A stretch of 39,216 nucleotides of DNA from NCBI GenBank assembly GCA_023391415.1, contig JAEWAY010000014.1:1-39216 (forward strand), read 5' to 3'. How positions within the stretch are numbered: position 1 is the first letter of the stretch; the number at the start of each line of letters is the position of its first letter. Source of the stretch: Bacteroidota bacterium. Lineage in GTDB: Bacteria; Bacteroidota; Bacteroidia; Cytophagales; Cytophagaceae. This document shows, one piece after another, positions 9,744-19,269 of the stretch. A program made the translations under genes and the position numbers. Below the pieces are notes generated by a model, which was not told where the DNA came from, did no database searches, and saw only the letters and a list, made by a program, of their open reading frames with translations.

Positions 9744-10484
9744 ATGAATCTTACAGTTAAAGTCTGGAGACAAAAAGATGCTAAATCGTCAGGCAAAATG
9801 GTTAGCTACGAAGTAAACGACGTATCTCCGGACATGTCGTTTCTCGAAATGTTTGACGTGCTGAACGAAAAGCTAATCAAGCAGGGTGATGACCCCATCG
9901 CTTTTGATCACGACTGCCGTGAAGGTATCTGCGGGATGTGCAGCATGTATATCAATGGTCGTCCTCATGGCCCCAAAACCGGTATCACAACCTGTCAGTT
10001 GCACATGAGAAGCTTTAAAGACGGCGATACCATTATCGTCGAACCCTGGAGAGCGGCTTCCTTTCCTGTTATAAAAGACCTGGTAGTAGACAGAACCTCG
10101 TTTGAGAGAATCATGCAGGCTGGCGGCTTCATATCCGTAAATACGGGTGGAGTGCCCGACGCCAACGCTATCCCGATCGCCAAGCCAGACGCGGACGAAG
10201 CGTTTGATTCCGCTACCTGTATTGGATGTGGCGCTTGTGTCGCGGCGTGCAAAAACTCTTCCGCCATGCTTTTCGTCTCGGCGAAAATCTCTCAACTAGC
10301 ACTTCTTCCACAAGGACAGATCGAACGCGCGGAGCGGGCAGCTAAAATGGTTGAACAGATGGACGAGGAAGGCTTTGGCGCGTGCAGCAACACCGGAGCA
10401 TGCACCGTAGAATGCCCCAAAGAAATATCGCAGGCGAATATCGCCCGGCTCAACAGAGAGTATATCAAATCTCATCTGGGATGA
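9744..10484 (+). CDS. sdhB: Succinate dehydrogenase iron-sulfur subunit
   Basis: Carries electrons from FAD to the membrane anchor through three clusters. Cysteines for the 2Fe-2S cluster are Cys58, Cys63, Cys66 and Cys84. The second domain shows CIGCGACVAACK (159-169) for the 4Fe-4S cluster and ACSNTGACTVECPK (Cys214, Cys220, Cys224) for the 3Fe-4S centre. All expected ligands are present; 246 residues is a normal length. Last gene of the operon, followed at once by a strong terminator. Confidence 0.96.
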   Translation: MNLTVKVWRQKDAKSSGKMVSYEVNDVSPDMSFLEMFDVLNEKLIKQGDDPIAFDHDCREGICGMCSMYINGRPHGPKTGITTCQLHMRSFKDGDTIIVEPWRAASFPVIKDLVVDRTSFERIMQAGGFISVNTGGVPDANAIPIAKPDADEAFDSATCIGCGACVAACKNSSAMLFVSAKISQLALLPQGQIERAERAAKMVEQMDEEGFGACSNTGACTVECPKEISQANIARLNREYIKSHLG

Positions 10485-10493
10485 AATTTTACC

Positions 10494-10522
10494 AAAAAAG
10501 GAGGCGCCGACGCCTCCTTTTT
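10494..10522 (+). terminator. Rho-independent terminator of sdhCAB
   Basis: GGAGGCG (10500-10506) pairs with CGCCTCC (10511-10517) around CCGA, preceded by an A-run and followed by TTTTT. The flanking A and T runs extend the stem, so it may act in both directions. It lies 9 bases after the sdhB stop. Confidence 0.9.
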
Positions 10523-10621
10523 ATTTAGAGAGCGTTTCAAAGCGCGCTCAAAATTAAATTCTCTTCACTCCAACCTCGGGAATCCTCCTTCGGTTATATA
10601 TCAGACTGATCAAATAAGCCT

Positions 10622-12172
10622 GTGAAACATCTGCTGATATTTCTTACTCTTTATTTTTATCTCGTTGACAAGTCTCTGGCGCAAATCGACGTATCGGAAG
10701 CTTATGGAGACCTGTTTACGAGCGTACAACTCGCGGGGATATTTGAAGACAGTAAGACATTTCCGGATTGCGCGCCTCGTCGACCGGCGCGCGACATTCT
10801 GAACGATTATCAGCGTTTGCAGCGAGACAGCCTTTTTAGCTTGAAAGCGTTCATACTCGAGAATTTCAGACTTCCGGAATATCCTCAGCCAAACAACGCG
10901 GACAATATGGTTTCTCAAGATATTTCCTCCCATCTGATTCAGCTATGGAGCATACTGGAGCGACCAGCGGACACCATTCACAATACTTCGCTCATTCCTC
11001 TGCCATACCCATATATTGTACCCGGAGGCAGATTCAGGGAGATATATTATTGGGACAGCTACTTCACCATGCTGGGGCTGATAAGAAGCGGCGAGGTGGA
11101 ACTTGCTGAAAACATGCTGGCCAACTTCGCCCACCTATTGGAAACCTATGGTCATATTCCCAATGGAAACCGCGCGTATTACCTGTCAAGGTCGCAACCT
11201 CCTTTCTTTTCCCTGATGGTGGATCTTATCGCCAGAGAAAAAGGAGACTCCATCTATACGCGTTATCTTCCCCACCTTCAAAATGAATATGACTTCTGGA
11301 TGTGGGGGCAAGATAGCCTTCACGCCTCCAATGGCTACAACGCGTATCGCAGAGTAGTCCGGCTGCCAAACGGAGCTATCCTCAACCGATACTGGGACGA
11401 CCTTGACACACCGCGTCCTGAATCGTATAAAGAAGATTTCGAACTGGGAAAATCCGTTCAAAACCCCTCCATATTATATAGAAATATCCGCGCCGCGTGT
11501 GAATCCGGCTGGGACTTCAGCAGTCGCTGGCTTTCCGATCCCGATGATTTGCTCACGATACGAACGACTGAACTTGTCCCCGTCGATTTAAACTGCCTGT
11601 TGTATCACCTGGAAAATGTTATCGCCCGATGCCACGAAATCAATGGAGACAAGGATCTCGCTAAAGCGACGCGAATCCTGGCCCGAAAGCGAAAAAAAGC
11701 GATCGCGCTTTATTGCTGGAATAAAGAGCTCGCTTATTTCACAGATTACGACTTCATTCATCAGCGACAAAGCGCTATACCCACTATGGCAGGCTCCTTC
11801 TGTCTTTTTTTCAAGATCGCGACTTCTCCCCAGGCTAAAGCGATGGCCGACATATGGGAAAATCGCTTTCTAAAGAAAGGCGGATTGACCGCGACTTTAA
11901 TCAATTCCGCCCAACAATGGGACGCTCCCAACGGTTGGCCTCCCCTACAGTATATGGCTATTATAGGCCTCCAACAGTATAAGTTATACAGATTATCCGG
12001 AGAAATTGCCCGAAGATGGCTATCTTTAAACAAAGCTGTCTTTGAGGACTCGGGTAAGATGATGGAAAAGTATAATGTAGTTGTACCGGATGTAAAAGCG
12101 GCGGGTGGCGAATATCCAACACAGGATGGCTTTGGCTGGACAAATGGAATTTATCTCCAGCTATCAAAATAA
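10622..12172 (+). CDS. treA: Periplasmic trehalase, glycoside hydrolase family 37
   Basis: Hydrolyses alpha,alpha-trehalose to two glucose units, probably in the periplasm. Both family signatures are clear: PGGRFREIYYWDSY near residue 137 and QWDAPNGWPPLQ near 430. The catalytic acid is expected in SGWDFSSRW and the base in GGEYPTQDGFGWTNG close to the C-terminus. 516 residues matches family members. The start is a GTG at 10622: it is the only start that keeps the signal peptide (MKHLLIFLTLYFYL, cleavage near SLAQ); the next in-frame ATG is far inside the protein. No strong upstream promoter was recognised in the 100 bases after the sdh terminator. The downstream peptidase starts 28 bases after the stop and may be co-transcribed. 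Confidence 0.94.
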   Translation: MKHLLIFLTLYFYLVDKSLAQIDVSEAYGDLFTSVQLAGIFEDSKTFPDCAPRRPARDILNDYQRLQRDSLFSLKAFILENFRLPEYPQPNNADNMVSQDISSHLIQLWSILERPADTIHNTSLIPLPYPYIVPGGRFREIYYWDSYFTMLGLIRSGEVELAENMLANFAHLLETYGHIPNGNRAYYLSRSQPPFFSLMVDLIAREKGDSIYTRYLPHLQNEYDFWMWGQDSLHASNGYNAYRRVVRLPNGAILNRYWDDLDTPRPESYKEDFELGKSVQNPSILYRNIRAACESGWDFSSRWLSDPDDLLTIRTTELVPVDLNCLLYHLENVIARCHEINGDKDLAKATRILARKRKKAIALYCWNKELAYFTDYDFIHQRQSAIPTMAGSFCLFFKIATSPQAKAMADIWENRFLKKGGLTATLINSAQQWDAPNGWPPLQYMAIIGLQQYKLYRLSGEIARRWLSLNKAVFEDSGKMMEKYNVVVPDVKAAGGEYPTQDGFGWTNGIYLQLSK

Positions 12173-12200
12173 AATCACCAATCCCCTGTTAAAGATAAGT

Positions 12201-13646
12201 ATGAAGTTTCTTATCCGCCTATTTTCCTTATCTATATTTTCAACCAGTACCTACGCGCAGGAAGCGATCATATACCCTGATTACGCGCACGCGCTCAGCG
12301 CGTATATCCAATACCCTTCCACCCAATATAATGAACAAGGCGCAGGAGAATATCTTAGAAGCTATTGCGAAGAACAAGGGCTTTATACCAAGGTTCTGGA
12401 CACATCCGACCAGTCATACAACTTTATAGCGTCGCTTTATCCAATATCCTCCGGCAAACCCAATATCGTCTTTTTGAACCATATGGATGTGGTACATCCG
12501 GGCGACTCGTCTCTCTGGACTTACCCGCCGTTTTCCGGAACAATCGCGGATGGCTATGTATGGGGAAGAGGCGCGATAGACAATAAGGGGATGGCCATAG
12601 CGCAAATAACCGCCACCCGGAAACTACTGGAGCAACTAGATGGACAGGAACTCCCATTCAACGTAAGCGTATTATGCGTATCCGATGAGGAAAATGGCGG
12701 TCACCGGGGAGCGATGCGTATCGCGGGACATCATCTGGATAAGTTAAACATCAAACTGATATTAGGCGAAGGCGGTAGCGGCGTACGAGGCATCGTGAGT
12801 TCAAATCCGGAAAAAATCGTATTTGGAACATCAACGGCCGAAAAATCAAAAGTAGTACTTAAACTTCGTCTTGACCTCGAAAGTTCCGGTCACGGCTCGG
12901 TGCCACCAAAGGAATACGCCTCCAAGGAAATGATTTTCGCTTTGCAGCGTCTGCTCACAGGGAAACAAGAAATTATTCTGTCAAGGATTCCTGTAAAGTC
13001 ATTGAAGCTGCTCGGCAAGGAAGAAAAAGGGCTAAAAGGCTTTGTACTTAAAAACTTCACCTTTTTCGCCTTTAAGCCTTTCGTAAAGAAGGAGATCAAA
13101 AAAGACCCGATGATTTCATCCTTCTTTACCAATACCATCACCCTTACAAATCTCAACGCGTCCAGTGGGGATCACAACCAGATCAGCCAGTATATCGAAG
13201 CGGTACTCGATTGCAGACTTATACCGACCACGGAACCAAAACAGTTTATCCGCCAGGTAAAAAGACGACTAAACGACCGGCGTATCAAAATCAGTGTGGA
13301 GCATGAAGAAATCACGGGCCCGCGCTCTCATGTACCGGAGTACTACACCCTGCTGTCCCAGTCCCTTCAAGAAGTATTTCCTAATAGTCTGAATCTGGAA
13401 ATCATTTTTCCGGCTACTACGGACAATTATATATTCCGCAATAAGGGAATTCCCGTGTTTGGCCTCTTTCCCGCCGTGTTTAAAGAAGAAGAGCTAAAAA
13501 GTATCCACGCGGAAAATGAACGCGTAAGCCTGAAAAGTATAGAAGAAGGAATTCAGGTATATCATACTTTTCTAAACAAATTGATTCCATTAAACTGGGA
13601 TCCGGCAAACGCAAACGCCCGGTCCGAATCAATCACGGAACATTAA
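12201..13646 (+). CDS. Secreted M20-family metallopeptidase
   Basis: A 481-residue di-zinc hydrolase of the M20/M25/M40 family, similar in plan to carboxypeptidase S/PM20D1-like enzymes that cleave N-acyl amino acids or dipeptides. Metal and catalytic motifs are NHMDVVHPGD (His94, Asp96), GRGAIDNKG (Asp127), SDEENGG (Glu163, Glu164) and a late IHAENERVS histidine. I use ATG 12201 because it begins a signal peptide (MKFLIRLFSLSIFS, cleavage near TYAQ); earlier in-frame starts overlap the trehalase gene. Substrate cannot be read from sequence. It ends before a 166-base gap facing mltG. Confidence 0.9.
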   Translation: MKFLIRLFSLSIFSTSTYAQEAIIYPDYAHALSAYIQYPSTQYNEQGAGEYLRSYCEEQGLYTKVLDTSDQSYNFIASLYPISSGKPNIVFLNHMDVVHPGDSSLWTYPPFSGTIADGYVWGRGAIDNKGMAIAQITATRKLLEQLDGQELPFNVSVLCVSDEENGGHRGAMRIAGHHLDKLNIKLILGEGGSGVRGIVSSNPEKIVFGTSTAEKSKVVLKLRLDLESSGHGSVPPKEYASKEMIFALQRLLTGKQEIILSRIPVKSLKLLGKEEKGLKGFVLKNFTFFAFKPFVKKEIKKDPMISSFFTNTITLTNLNASSGDHNQISQYIEAVLDCRLIPTTEPKQFIRQVKRRLNDRRIKISVEHEEITGPRSHVPEYYTLLSQSLQEVFPNSLNLEIIFPATTDNYIFRNKGIPVFGLFPAVFKEEELKSIHAENERVSLKSIEEGIQVYHTFLNKLIPLNWDPANANARSESITEH

Positions 13647-13812
13647 GAAGGCCTTATGGAGCTATGAATTGTAAGTCGCGATCGCGGAGCTTTATGTTAC
13701 GCGGGCGGGGATTTTCTTAGGTGGATAACACGCGACGAATGCAATAAAACGGGAGTCTACTTCTACCTCATGCCATTGAGCGCCAGCAATCAATCCCACA
13801 CACTTCCCGATC

Positions 13813-14871
13813 CTACATAATGCCGGCCTTATTCAGGGCCTCCCGGTATTTATCCGCGTTAATCTTATGATCTTCAAATGTTTCAGTAAACCAATGACAT
13901 CCAGACATATCGTCTCTAGCGCAAAAATACAGATAATCATGATCTTCATAATCAAGCACCGCGTCTATAGCCCAGGCGGGAGTACAATAAATTGGTCCCG
14001 GAGGTAAGCCGTAGTGGCGGTATGTATTGTACAGTGAATTGATTTTACGGTCTTTGTAGTACACCCGCTTCGCTCCAAACTTACGGGCCGCGTAAACAAC
14101 GGTTGGATCGGATTGCAAACGCATGTTTTTGTCCAGACGATTGAGATATACCCCGGCCACTTTCGGCATTTCTTCTTTATTTTTAGTCTCCGAATATACG
14201 ATGGAGGCCAGAATAGTAATATCTTCTCTTGAAAGCTTTAACTTATCCGCTTTCTCCCGTCTTTCCTCATTCCAGAAAAAACAATATTGATGATGCATAC
14301 TTTCCAGCAATTCCCTGGCCGTAATATCCACCGGCATGTAATACGTTCCCGGCACAAAAACAGAAAATACATTTTCTTTCGTATACCCCAGGCTATCTAA
14401 AAACCGGGTATCCCTCAACAAGGTCCATACTTCGGACTTATTCACTTTCTTGAGCGGCGTACAAACCTTTTCGATTACATTTTTCCGCAATTGATATGAA
14501 GGTACTTCTATACGCGCGTAGGCGGGAGAACTTTCTTTAGTCAACTCAGAAATAATCTTATAATTATTCCACCCTTTCTTAAAGATGAAAAGCCCCTGGC
14601 TTATCTGGCTTACACCTCTGAGTTCCGCCATACTACGCAATAAAAGACTACTTTTGATAATACCACGACTTTGCAGCGTATCGGCCAGGGCATGGACTGA
14701 AACAGGTTTTTTGACCAAATAGTAATGTTTATCAGCCTGAAAAGCTATATTTGGAACAAGAAGAATTTTGTACAGGACAAACAAAAAAGTAAAAACAAAC
14801 AGCGCGAGTCCGGATTTCCACCATAGGGCCGAGGGGATAAGGGGTGATGATTTTCTCTTTCTTTTACCCAT
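13813..14871 (-). CDS. mltG: Endolytic murein transglycosylase MltG
   Basis: Cleaves nascent glycan strands in the periplasm and sets their length. The 352-residue protein has one N-terminal membrane anchor (about residues 18-38), a LysM-like/YceG N-domain, and the family core: ASIVYSETKNKEEMPKVAGV with its conserved Glu, RLDKNMRLQSDPTV, and GLPPGPIYCTPAWAIDAVL. The end FARDDMSGCHWF is typical ('YFVA...G.H.F' in relatives). It lies alone on the minus strand, convergent with the M20 peptidase and 69 bases from the divergent FMN reductase. A weak minus-strand TATATTTA with an upstream TTG lies in that gap. Confidence 0.94.
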   Translation of the reverse strand: MGKRKRKSSPLIPSALWWKSGLALFVFTFLFVLYKILLVPNIAFQADKHYYLVKKPVSVHALADTLQSRGIIKSSLLLRSMAELRGVSQISQGLFIFKKGWNNYKIISELTKESSPAYARIEVPSYQLRKNVIEKVCTPLKKVNKSEVWTLLRDTRFLDSLGYTKENVFSVFVPGTYYMPVDITARELLESMHHQYCFFWNEERREKADKLKLSREDITILASIVYSETKNKEEMPKVAGVYLNRLDKNMRLQSDPTVVYAARKFGAKRVYYKDRKINSLYNTYRHYGLPPGPIYCTPAWAIDAVLDYEDHDYLYFCARDDMSGCHWFTETFEDHKINADKYREALNKAGIM

Positions 14872-14940
14872 ACGTACAATTAAATATAAGTAAATTCCTG
14901 TTATTGAACAATCATTCCATTCAAGACCATACCTGCTTCC

Positions 14941-15465
14941 ATGATTACCATCATTTCGGCTACCAACCGTGTAAACTCAAGATCGTTTCAAGTCGCCACC
15001 TTATATCAGAATCTTCTGAAAATAAAGAATATTGACAGTCAGATCATCAGCCTGACAACCCTGCCGGCGGATTTTCTTCATAGCGCGTTGTATGAAAACA
15101 CCGGAAAAAACGAAGAGTTCAACACCTTACTATCCCAAATGAGGAATTCTGAAAAGTTTATTTTCATTGTTCCGGAATACAATGGCTCCTTTCCGGGAGT
15201 CTTGAAATTGTTTATCGACGGTATGCCCTACCCTTCTCCTCTGGCTGGAAAAAAGGCTGCTTTGGTTGGAATAGGTACAGGAGCGATGGGTGGCGCGCTG
15301 GCGCTAAGCCATTTTACCGACATACTTCATTTTCTTGGCATGCATGTTCTGGCGAACAAGATACGACTCGCCCGGGTAGGAGGCTTGTTGACGGAAGGCA
15401 AAATCAGCGACGAGTTTTTGGTCGGTTTGATAGGAAACCAGATCAAAGATCTGATTTCCTTCTAA
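14941..15465 (+). CDS. NADPH-dependent FMN reductase family protein
   Basis: A 174-residue flavodoxin-like fold. The N-terminal IISATNRVNSRS loop binds the FMN phosphate, and FIVPEYNGSFPGVLKLFID is the family's hallmark active-site segment; ALVGIGTGAMGG completes the flavin pocket. Relatives (SsuE/ChrR/azoreductase-like) reduce free flavin, quinones or chromate with NADPH; the actual substrate is unknown. It ends only 29 bases from the end of ftsZ, transcribed towards it. Confidence 0.88.
   Translation: MITIISATNRVNSRSFQVATLYQNLLKIKNIDSQIISLTTLPADFLHSALYENTGKNEEFNTLLSQMRNSEKFIFIVPEYNGSFPGVLKLFIDGMPYPSPLAGKKAALVGIGTGAMGGALALSHFTDILHFLGMHVLANKIRLARVGGLLTEGKISDEFLVGLIGNQIKDLISF
15433..15459. 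terminator. Possible bidirectional terminator hairpin
   Basis: GGAAA-C-CAGATC pairs with GATCTG-A-TTTCC around an AAA loop (one mismatch), inside the last codons of the FMN reductase gene and between convergent transcripts. The run after it is pyrimidine-rich rather than pure T, so the assignment is tentative. Confidence 0.35.
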
Positions 15466-15494
15466 ACAAACCTATTTTCTTGTTCTAAGCGCCA

Positions 15495-17111
15495 TTAATC
15501 GACATTGTCGTGAAGGAACCGATTGTTTCCCAGAATCTCATTGTCATCGTTGAGATTGAAACGACTGATTTTATTTTCAGAAGAATGCGGTTGCTCAGGC
15601 AGATCTACTTTTCTTCTCAAATACGCGGGCACTTCCAACTGATTTTTAAAATCGCCGGGATTCATTTCAAGTGGCGTATTCAAATTCTTCAAGCGTTTGA
15701 TACGTTCCATCGCCTGCTGTTGCAGCATACGCTTTTTCTCCTCCATCTCATTGACAAAGTCAAACTGCCCCTGCGTGGACTCCGGCTCTCTGGCGCGCTC
15801 GATCCTGTCCGGAGCGTATGGCCGCTGACCATGATTATTCATGGCGTTGTCCGGTATGTGGGAAATCGGCTCGGATGGCTTGCCATATACAGGATATTCC
15901 GGTTGCTGAGGAGGTTCTTGCCTGAATATGATATTTTGCCGCTCATGCTGATTATGAACAGGAGGATTTGGCGCGTATCGCTCCGGCTCGGGGGCCTTCG
16001 GATCTTCCGCCACCGGCTTGCCATACGCGAACATGTCCCGGTTTTCGGGTTTTGAAGGCGCCGGCTCAGCGGAAACCGCCGGTTGCTGATCCCGTTCAAG
16101 ATCAAAAATCTTTTTCCGGTTTAAATCCGTTTTTTCATAATTATGATCAAAGCCTGTCGCGATAATGGTCACACGGATATTGCCACCCAGGTTCGAATCG
16201 ATGCCTTGCCCCCAGATCATCTCAGCCTCATCGCCGGCTTTTTCTTCAATATAGGAAGTGATCTCGTTAAGTTCTTTCACCGTAAGCTCCGCGTCTTCGC
16301 CGGATACGAGAGAAAGCAGAATTCTCTTCGCTCCATGGATATCCGTATTGTCCAGCAATGGAGAGCAGATGGCCTCCTCGGCGGCTTTGCGGGCCCGGGT
16401 TTCACCATTGGCGACGGCCGATCCCATGACGGCGGCTCCTGAACTCTTCATGACCGTCTTCACGTCTTCAAAGTCCACATTGACATGGCTGGTCACCGTG
16501 ATGATTTCAGCGATACTTTTCGCCGCGGTGGTAAGGACGTTGTCCGCCATTTCGAAGGCCTGGCGCATTGTCAGGTTATCGTTGATATCAAACAACTTGT
16601 CATTGACAATTACCAATATGGTGTCGCAGTATTGCTTTAGCTCCGCGATACCGGTCTTGGCCGCCTGGAGCTTTTTGCGCCCTTCAAAGCCAAAAGGCAG
16701 TGTAACGATACCTACCGTCAGGATCTCAAGCTCGCGAGCGATCTTGGCGATCACCGGAGCGGCGCCGGTTCCGGTTCCCCCTCCCATACCCGCGGTAATA
16801 AACACCATCTTGGTTCCGTCACTGAAAAACTCCCTAATCTCTTCCTTACTTTCCATCGCCGCGTTATGTCCTGTTTCCGGATTGGCTCCGCAACCAAGCC
16901 CCTGCGTCAACCCTATTCCAATCTGCAACTTGGTAGGCACAGGGCTGCTCCTCAGCGCCTGGACATCGGTATTACAGACGACAAACTCCACATCCTTAAT
17001 ACCCTGGTTGTACATATGGTTGACCGCGTTGCTGCCACCACCCCCTACTCCAACAACCTTTATGATGGATTTGTGATGAGCGGGAAGATCAAATTTATAT
17101 GGTGTAGACAT
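15495..17111 (-). CDS. ftsZ: Cell division GTPase FtsZ
   Basis: Tubulin-like protein that assembles the Z-ring. From ATG 17111 it has 538 residues; an in-frame ATG 30 bases upstream exists, but MSTPYKFDLP matches the usual family start. GTP-binding elements are GVGGGGSNAVNHM, the tubulin signature GGGTGTGAAP (110-119) and NDKLFDIN. After the ~330-residue core comes a proline-, glutamine- and arginine-rich linker of about 160 residues, then the conserved C-terminal peptide LEVPAYLRRKVDL (492-504) that binds FtsA and other partners. A further 34 residues follow the peptide. Last gene of the division cluster, 60 bases after ftsA. Confidence 0.97.
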   Translation of the reverse strand: MSTPYKFDLPAHHKSIIKVVGVGGGGSNAVNHMYNQGIKDVEFVVCNTDVQALRSSPVPTKLQIGIGLTQGLGCGANPETGHNAAMESKEEIREFFSDGTKMVFITAGMGGGTGTGAAPVIAKIARELEILTVGIVTLPFGFEGRKKLQAAKTGIAELKQYCDTILVIVNDKLFDINDNLTMRQAFEMADNVLTTAAKSIAEIITVTSHVNVDFEDVKTVMKSSGAAVMGSAVANGETRARKAAEEAICSPLLDNTDIHGAKRILLSLVSGEDAELTVKELNEITSYIEEKAGDEAEMIWGQGIDSNLGGNIRVTIIATGFDHNYEKTDLNRKKIFDLERDQQPAVSAEPAPSKPENRDMFAYGKPVAEDPKAPEPERYAPNPPVHNQHERQNIIFRQEPPQQPEYPVYGKPSEPISHIPDNAMNNHGQRPYAPDRIERAREPESTQGQFDFVNEMEEKKRMLQQQAMERIKRLKNLNTPLEMNPGDFKNQLEVPAYLRRKVDLPEQPHSSENKISRFNLNDDNEILGNNRFLHDNVD

Positions 17112-17171
17112 AGGCTTAAAGTTTTCTGTTAACGGAAACAATTTATGTTTATCTGATTAGGGTCGCTTTAT

Positions 17172-18479
17172 TTAATAATTACTTTTGTCGTCAAGATCGT
17201 CGATCAACAATCCTTTGATCCGATCGGTCATTTTTTTCAGAATCTGCCCGCCGGAGTCTTTTTTGGCGGTCTTCGCGTTGCCTGATACGCCATGCGAATA
17301 CTCGGAGTATCTGTTTTCTCTTTCATCAATGGAACTGTATCCTGTAAGGACAAGGCCTACGGCGGTAGAATACATGGGACTTTTCACCACTTCAATCTTG
17401 CTCTTGCCCAAGTGCTGATTGGGATGTCCGATCCGCACAGGCTTCCCGGTCATATACTCAAATAATTGCTGCACACTTTGCAATTGGGCGCCGCCTCCGG
17501 TCAACACAATCCCTCCGCCAAGGCGATCCTCATATCCCGAATAAATGATCTCGGCGTGGACCAGCTCGATAATTTCTTCCATCCGGGCCTGAATGATATG
17601 CGACAGATTTTTGACGGATATTTCTTTAGGCGGCCTGTTATGAAGCCCTGGAATAGAAATCATTTCATTGGGGCAGGCTTCTTCGGCGAAGGCTTTTCCA
17701 AACTTTGTTTTCAACAATTCCGCCTGCTTCAACATCACGTTGCATCCCTGTTTGATATCTTGTGTTATGATATTTCCACCAAAAGGAATCACGGCGGTAT
17801 GCCGGATGATATTATCCTGGAATATGGCGATATCCGTGGTTCCGCCCCCGATATCGACAAGCACTACTCCCGCTTCTTTTTCTTCATCGCTTAGGACCGA
17901 TATGGCGGAAGCCAGAGGTTCCAATACCAGATTTTCTATTTCGAGACCAGCTTTCAGCACGCATTTGTTGACATTATTGATCGCGTTGGTCTGCGCGGTA
18001 ATCACGTGAAAGTCCGCTTCAAGCCGCACTCCGAGCATTCCGACAGGATCTTTTATACCGGGCTCATAGTCGACGATATAGTCCTGAGGCATGACATGGA
18101 TGATCTCGCTGCCAAAAGGCATGACTGTCTTATACATATCCGCGTTCAAGCGTTTCACGTCGTCTACGGTAATCTCATCGTCCGAAGAATCCCTGGTGAT
18201 ACTGCCATGATGCATGGAACTTTTAATATGCTGTCCCGCGATACCTACATTGACCACCTTAATATTTATACCGGCCTGCTCTTCCGCGTCCCTTACCGCC
18301 TTTGTAATAGCGTTGACCGTAGTATTGATATTGGTCACCATACCTCTGATCACACCTTCGGAAACAGCTCGGCCCATACCAAGGATTTCAAGCTTGCCAT
18401 ATTCATTCTGGCGGCCTACCATCGCTACTATTTTTGTGGTTCCGATATCCAGGCCAACTACAAGTTTATCTTTCTGCAT
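17172..18479 (-). CDS. ftsA: Cell division protein FtsA
   Basis: Actin-like ATPase that tethers FtsZ filaments to the membrane and links them to later division proteins. The 435 residues show phosphate-binding motifs VVGLDIGTTKIVAMVG (near 7) and VVLVDIGGGTTDIAIF, and the adenosine motif VLTGGGAQLQ. The C-terminal stretch LKKMTDRIKGLLIDDL is the amphipathic membrane-targeting helix. It lies between ftsQ (16-base gap) and ftsZ, the standard order. Confidence 0.97.
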   Translation of the reverse strand: MQKDKLVVGLDIGTTKIVAMVGRQNEYGKLEILGMGRAVSEGVIRGMVTNINTTVNAITKAVRDAEEQAGINIKVVNVGIAGQHIKSSMHHGSITRDSSDDEITVDDVKRLNADMYKTVMPFGSEIIHVMPQDYIVDYEPGIKDPVGMLGVRLEADFHVITAQTNAINNVNKCVLKAGLEIENLVLEPLASAISVLSDEEKEAGVVLVDIGGGTTDIAIFQDNIIRHTAVIPFGGNIITQDIKQGCNVMLKQAELLKTKFGKAFAEEACPNEMISIPGLHNRPPKEISVKNLSHIIQARMEEIIELVHAEIIYSGYEDRLGGGIVLTGGGAQLQSVQQLFEYMTGKPVRIGHPNQHLGKSKIEVVKSPMYSTAVGLVLTGYSSIDERENRYSEYSHGVSGNAKTAKKDSGGQILKKMTDRIKGLLIDDLDDKSNY

Positions 18480-18495
18480 ATTCTCGAAAAATATT

Positions 18496-19269
18496 TTATT
18501 CGCAAACGATCTGATTCTTAAACTTCAGGCTTACTCGTTTATAGTAATTATATCCCTTGAAGGGATACACCCTCTTATAAAAGACTTTCAGCTTCCGGAA
18601 TTTTTCCTCCATATCGTCCGGTGTACCAAATTCAATTTTCTGATCGCCGATCTGCGTGTAAAACACGATTTCACCATTCCCCCCGATAGTCATCTGCGCG
18701 ATCTGCGCTTTCCAGAAACGATCGCCGGAGATATACCTGATCAAGTCAAAATAAGCCTTCCCTTTGGCCGACGTCAAAAAATCAGCGTCTTTCAATTTTT
18801 CCGCGTATGGCCCATCGATCAACATCACCCTGGCTGTAAATTTGGCGGATGAAGGCAGACTTTGCCCATTCTCCCCAATATACGCGTTCGGGCCTTTCTG
18901 GTCAACAATTCTCGCTATTGGCTTACATTGCGTTACATTGACAGTAAGATTTCCTTTATGATCTTTGTATACCTGCGCGTCTTCTACAAAATTATGGGAT
19001 TTGATACGGACTTCAAGCTCTTTAAGGCTTATGTTATCCACATATTGGCCGATAACCGCGTCCGAACCGTTCATCGTAATCAGGTTAAGCACATCGGATT
19101 TACCTACAAAGTAATTATCATGCCGGTAGTCGACATGCACGAAGACGTCTCTGACCGTTTTATATGATTGCTCTCCAGCCACAAAACCCATCATCAGCAC
19201 GATGCCCGCCCCTATGGAAAGCAGGACGGCGTACTTTTTTATCCGAATATCCTTAATCCATTTTTTCAT
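18496..19269 (-). CDS. ftsQ: Cell division protein FtsQ
   Basis: Bitopic membrane protein that connects the cytoplasmic and periplasmic parts of the divisome. It has 257 residues: a short basic N-terminus, one membrane segment (about 13-32), a POTRA-like domain with the NLTVNVTQCKPIARI strand, and the beta domain. Sequence conservation in this family is low, and the identification rests on topology plus position between murC and ftsA. Its start overlaps the murC end by 17 bases, suggesting translational coupling. Confidence 0.9.
   Translation of the reverse strand: MKKWIKDIRIKKYAVLLSIGAGIVLMMGFVAGEQSYKTVRDVFVHVDYRHDNYFVGKSDVLNLITMNGSDAVIGQYVDNISLKELEVRIKSHNFVEDAQVYKDHKGNLTVNVTQCKPIARIVDQKGPNAYIGENGQSLPSSAKFTARVMLIDGPYAEKLKDADFLTSAKGKAYFDLIRYISGDRFWKAQIAQMTIGGNGEIVFYTQIGDQKIEFGTPDDMEEKFRKLKVFYKRVYPFKGYNYYKRVSLKFKNQIVCE

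Noticed and set aside
13647..13812. Search for a terminator between the convergent M20 peptidase and mltG genes
   Set aside because: Only short palindromes such as AAGGCCTT were seen; no stem with a T-run could be supported.
15839..16105. Frames opposite the FtsZ linker
   Set aside because: Proline/arginine-rich shadows of the low-complexity linker codons, with no independent support.
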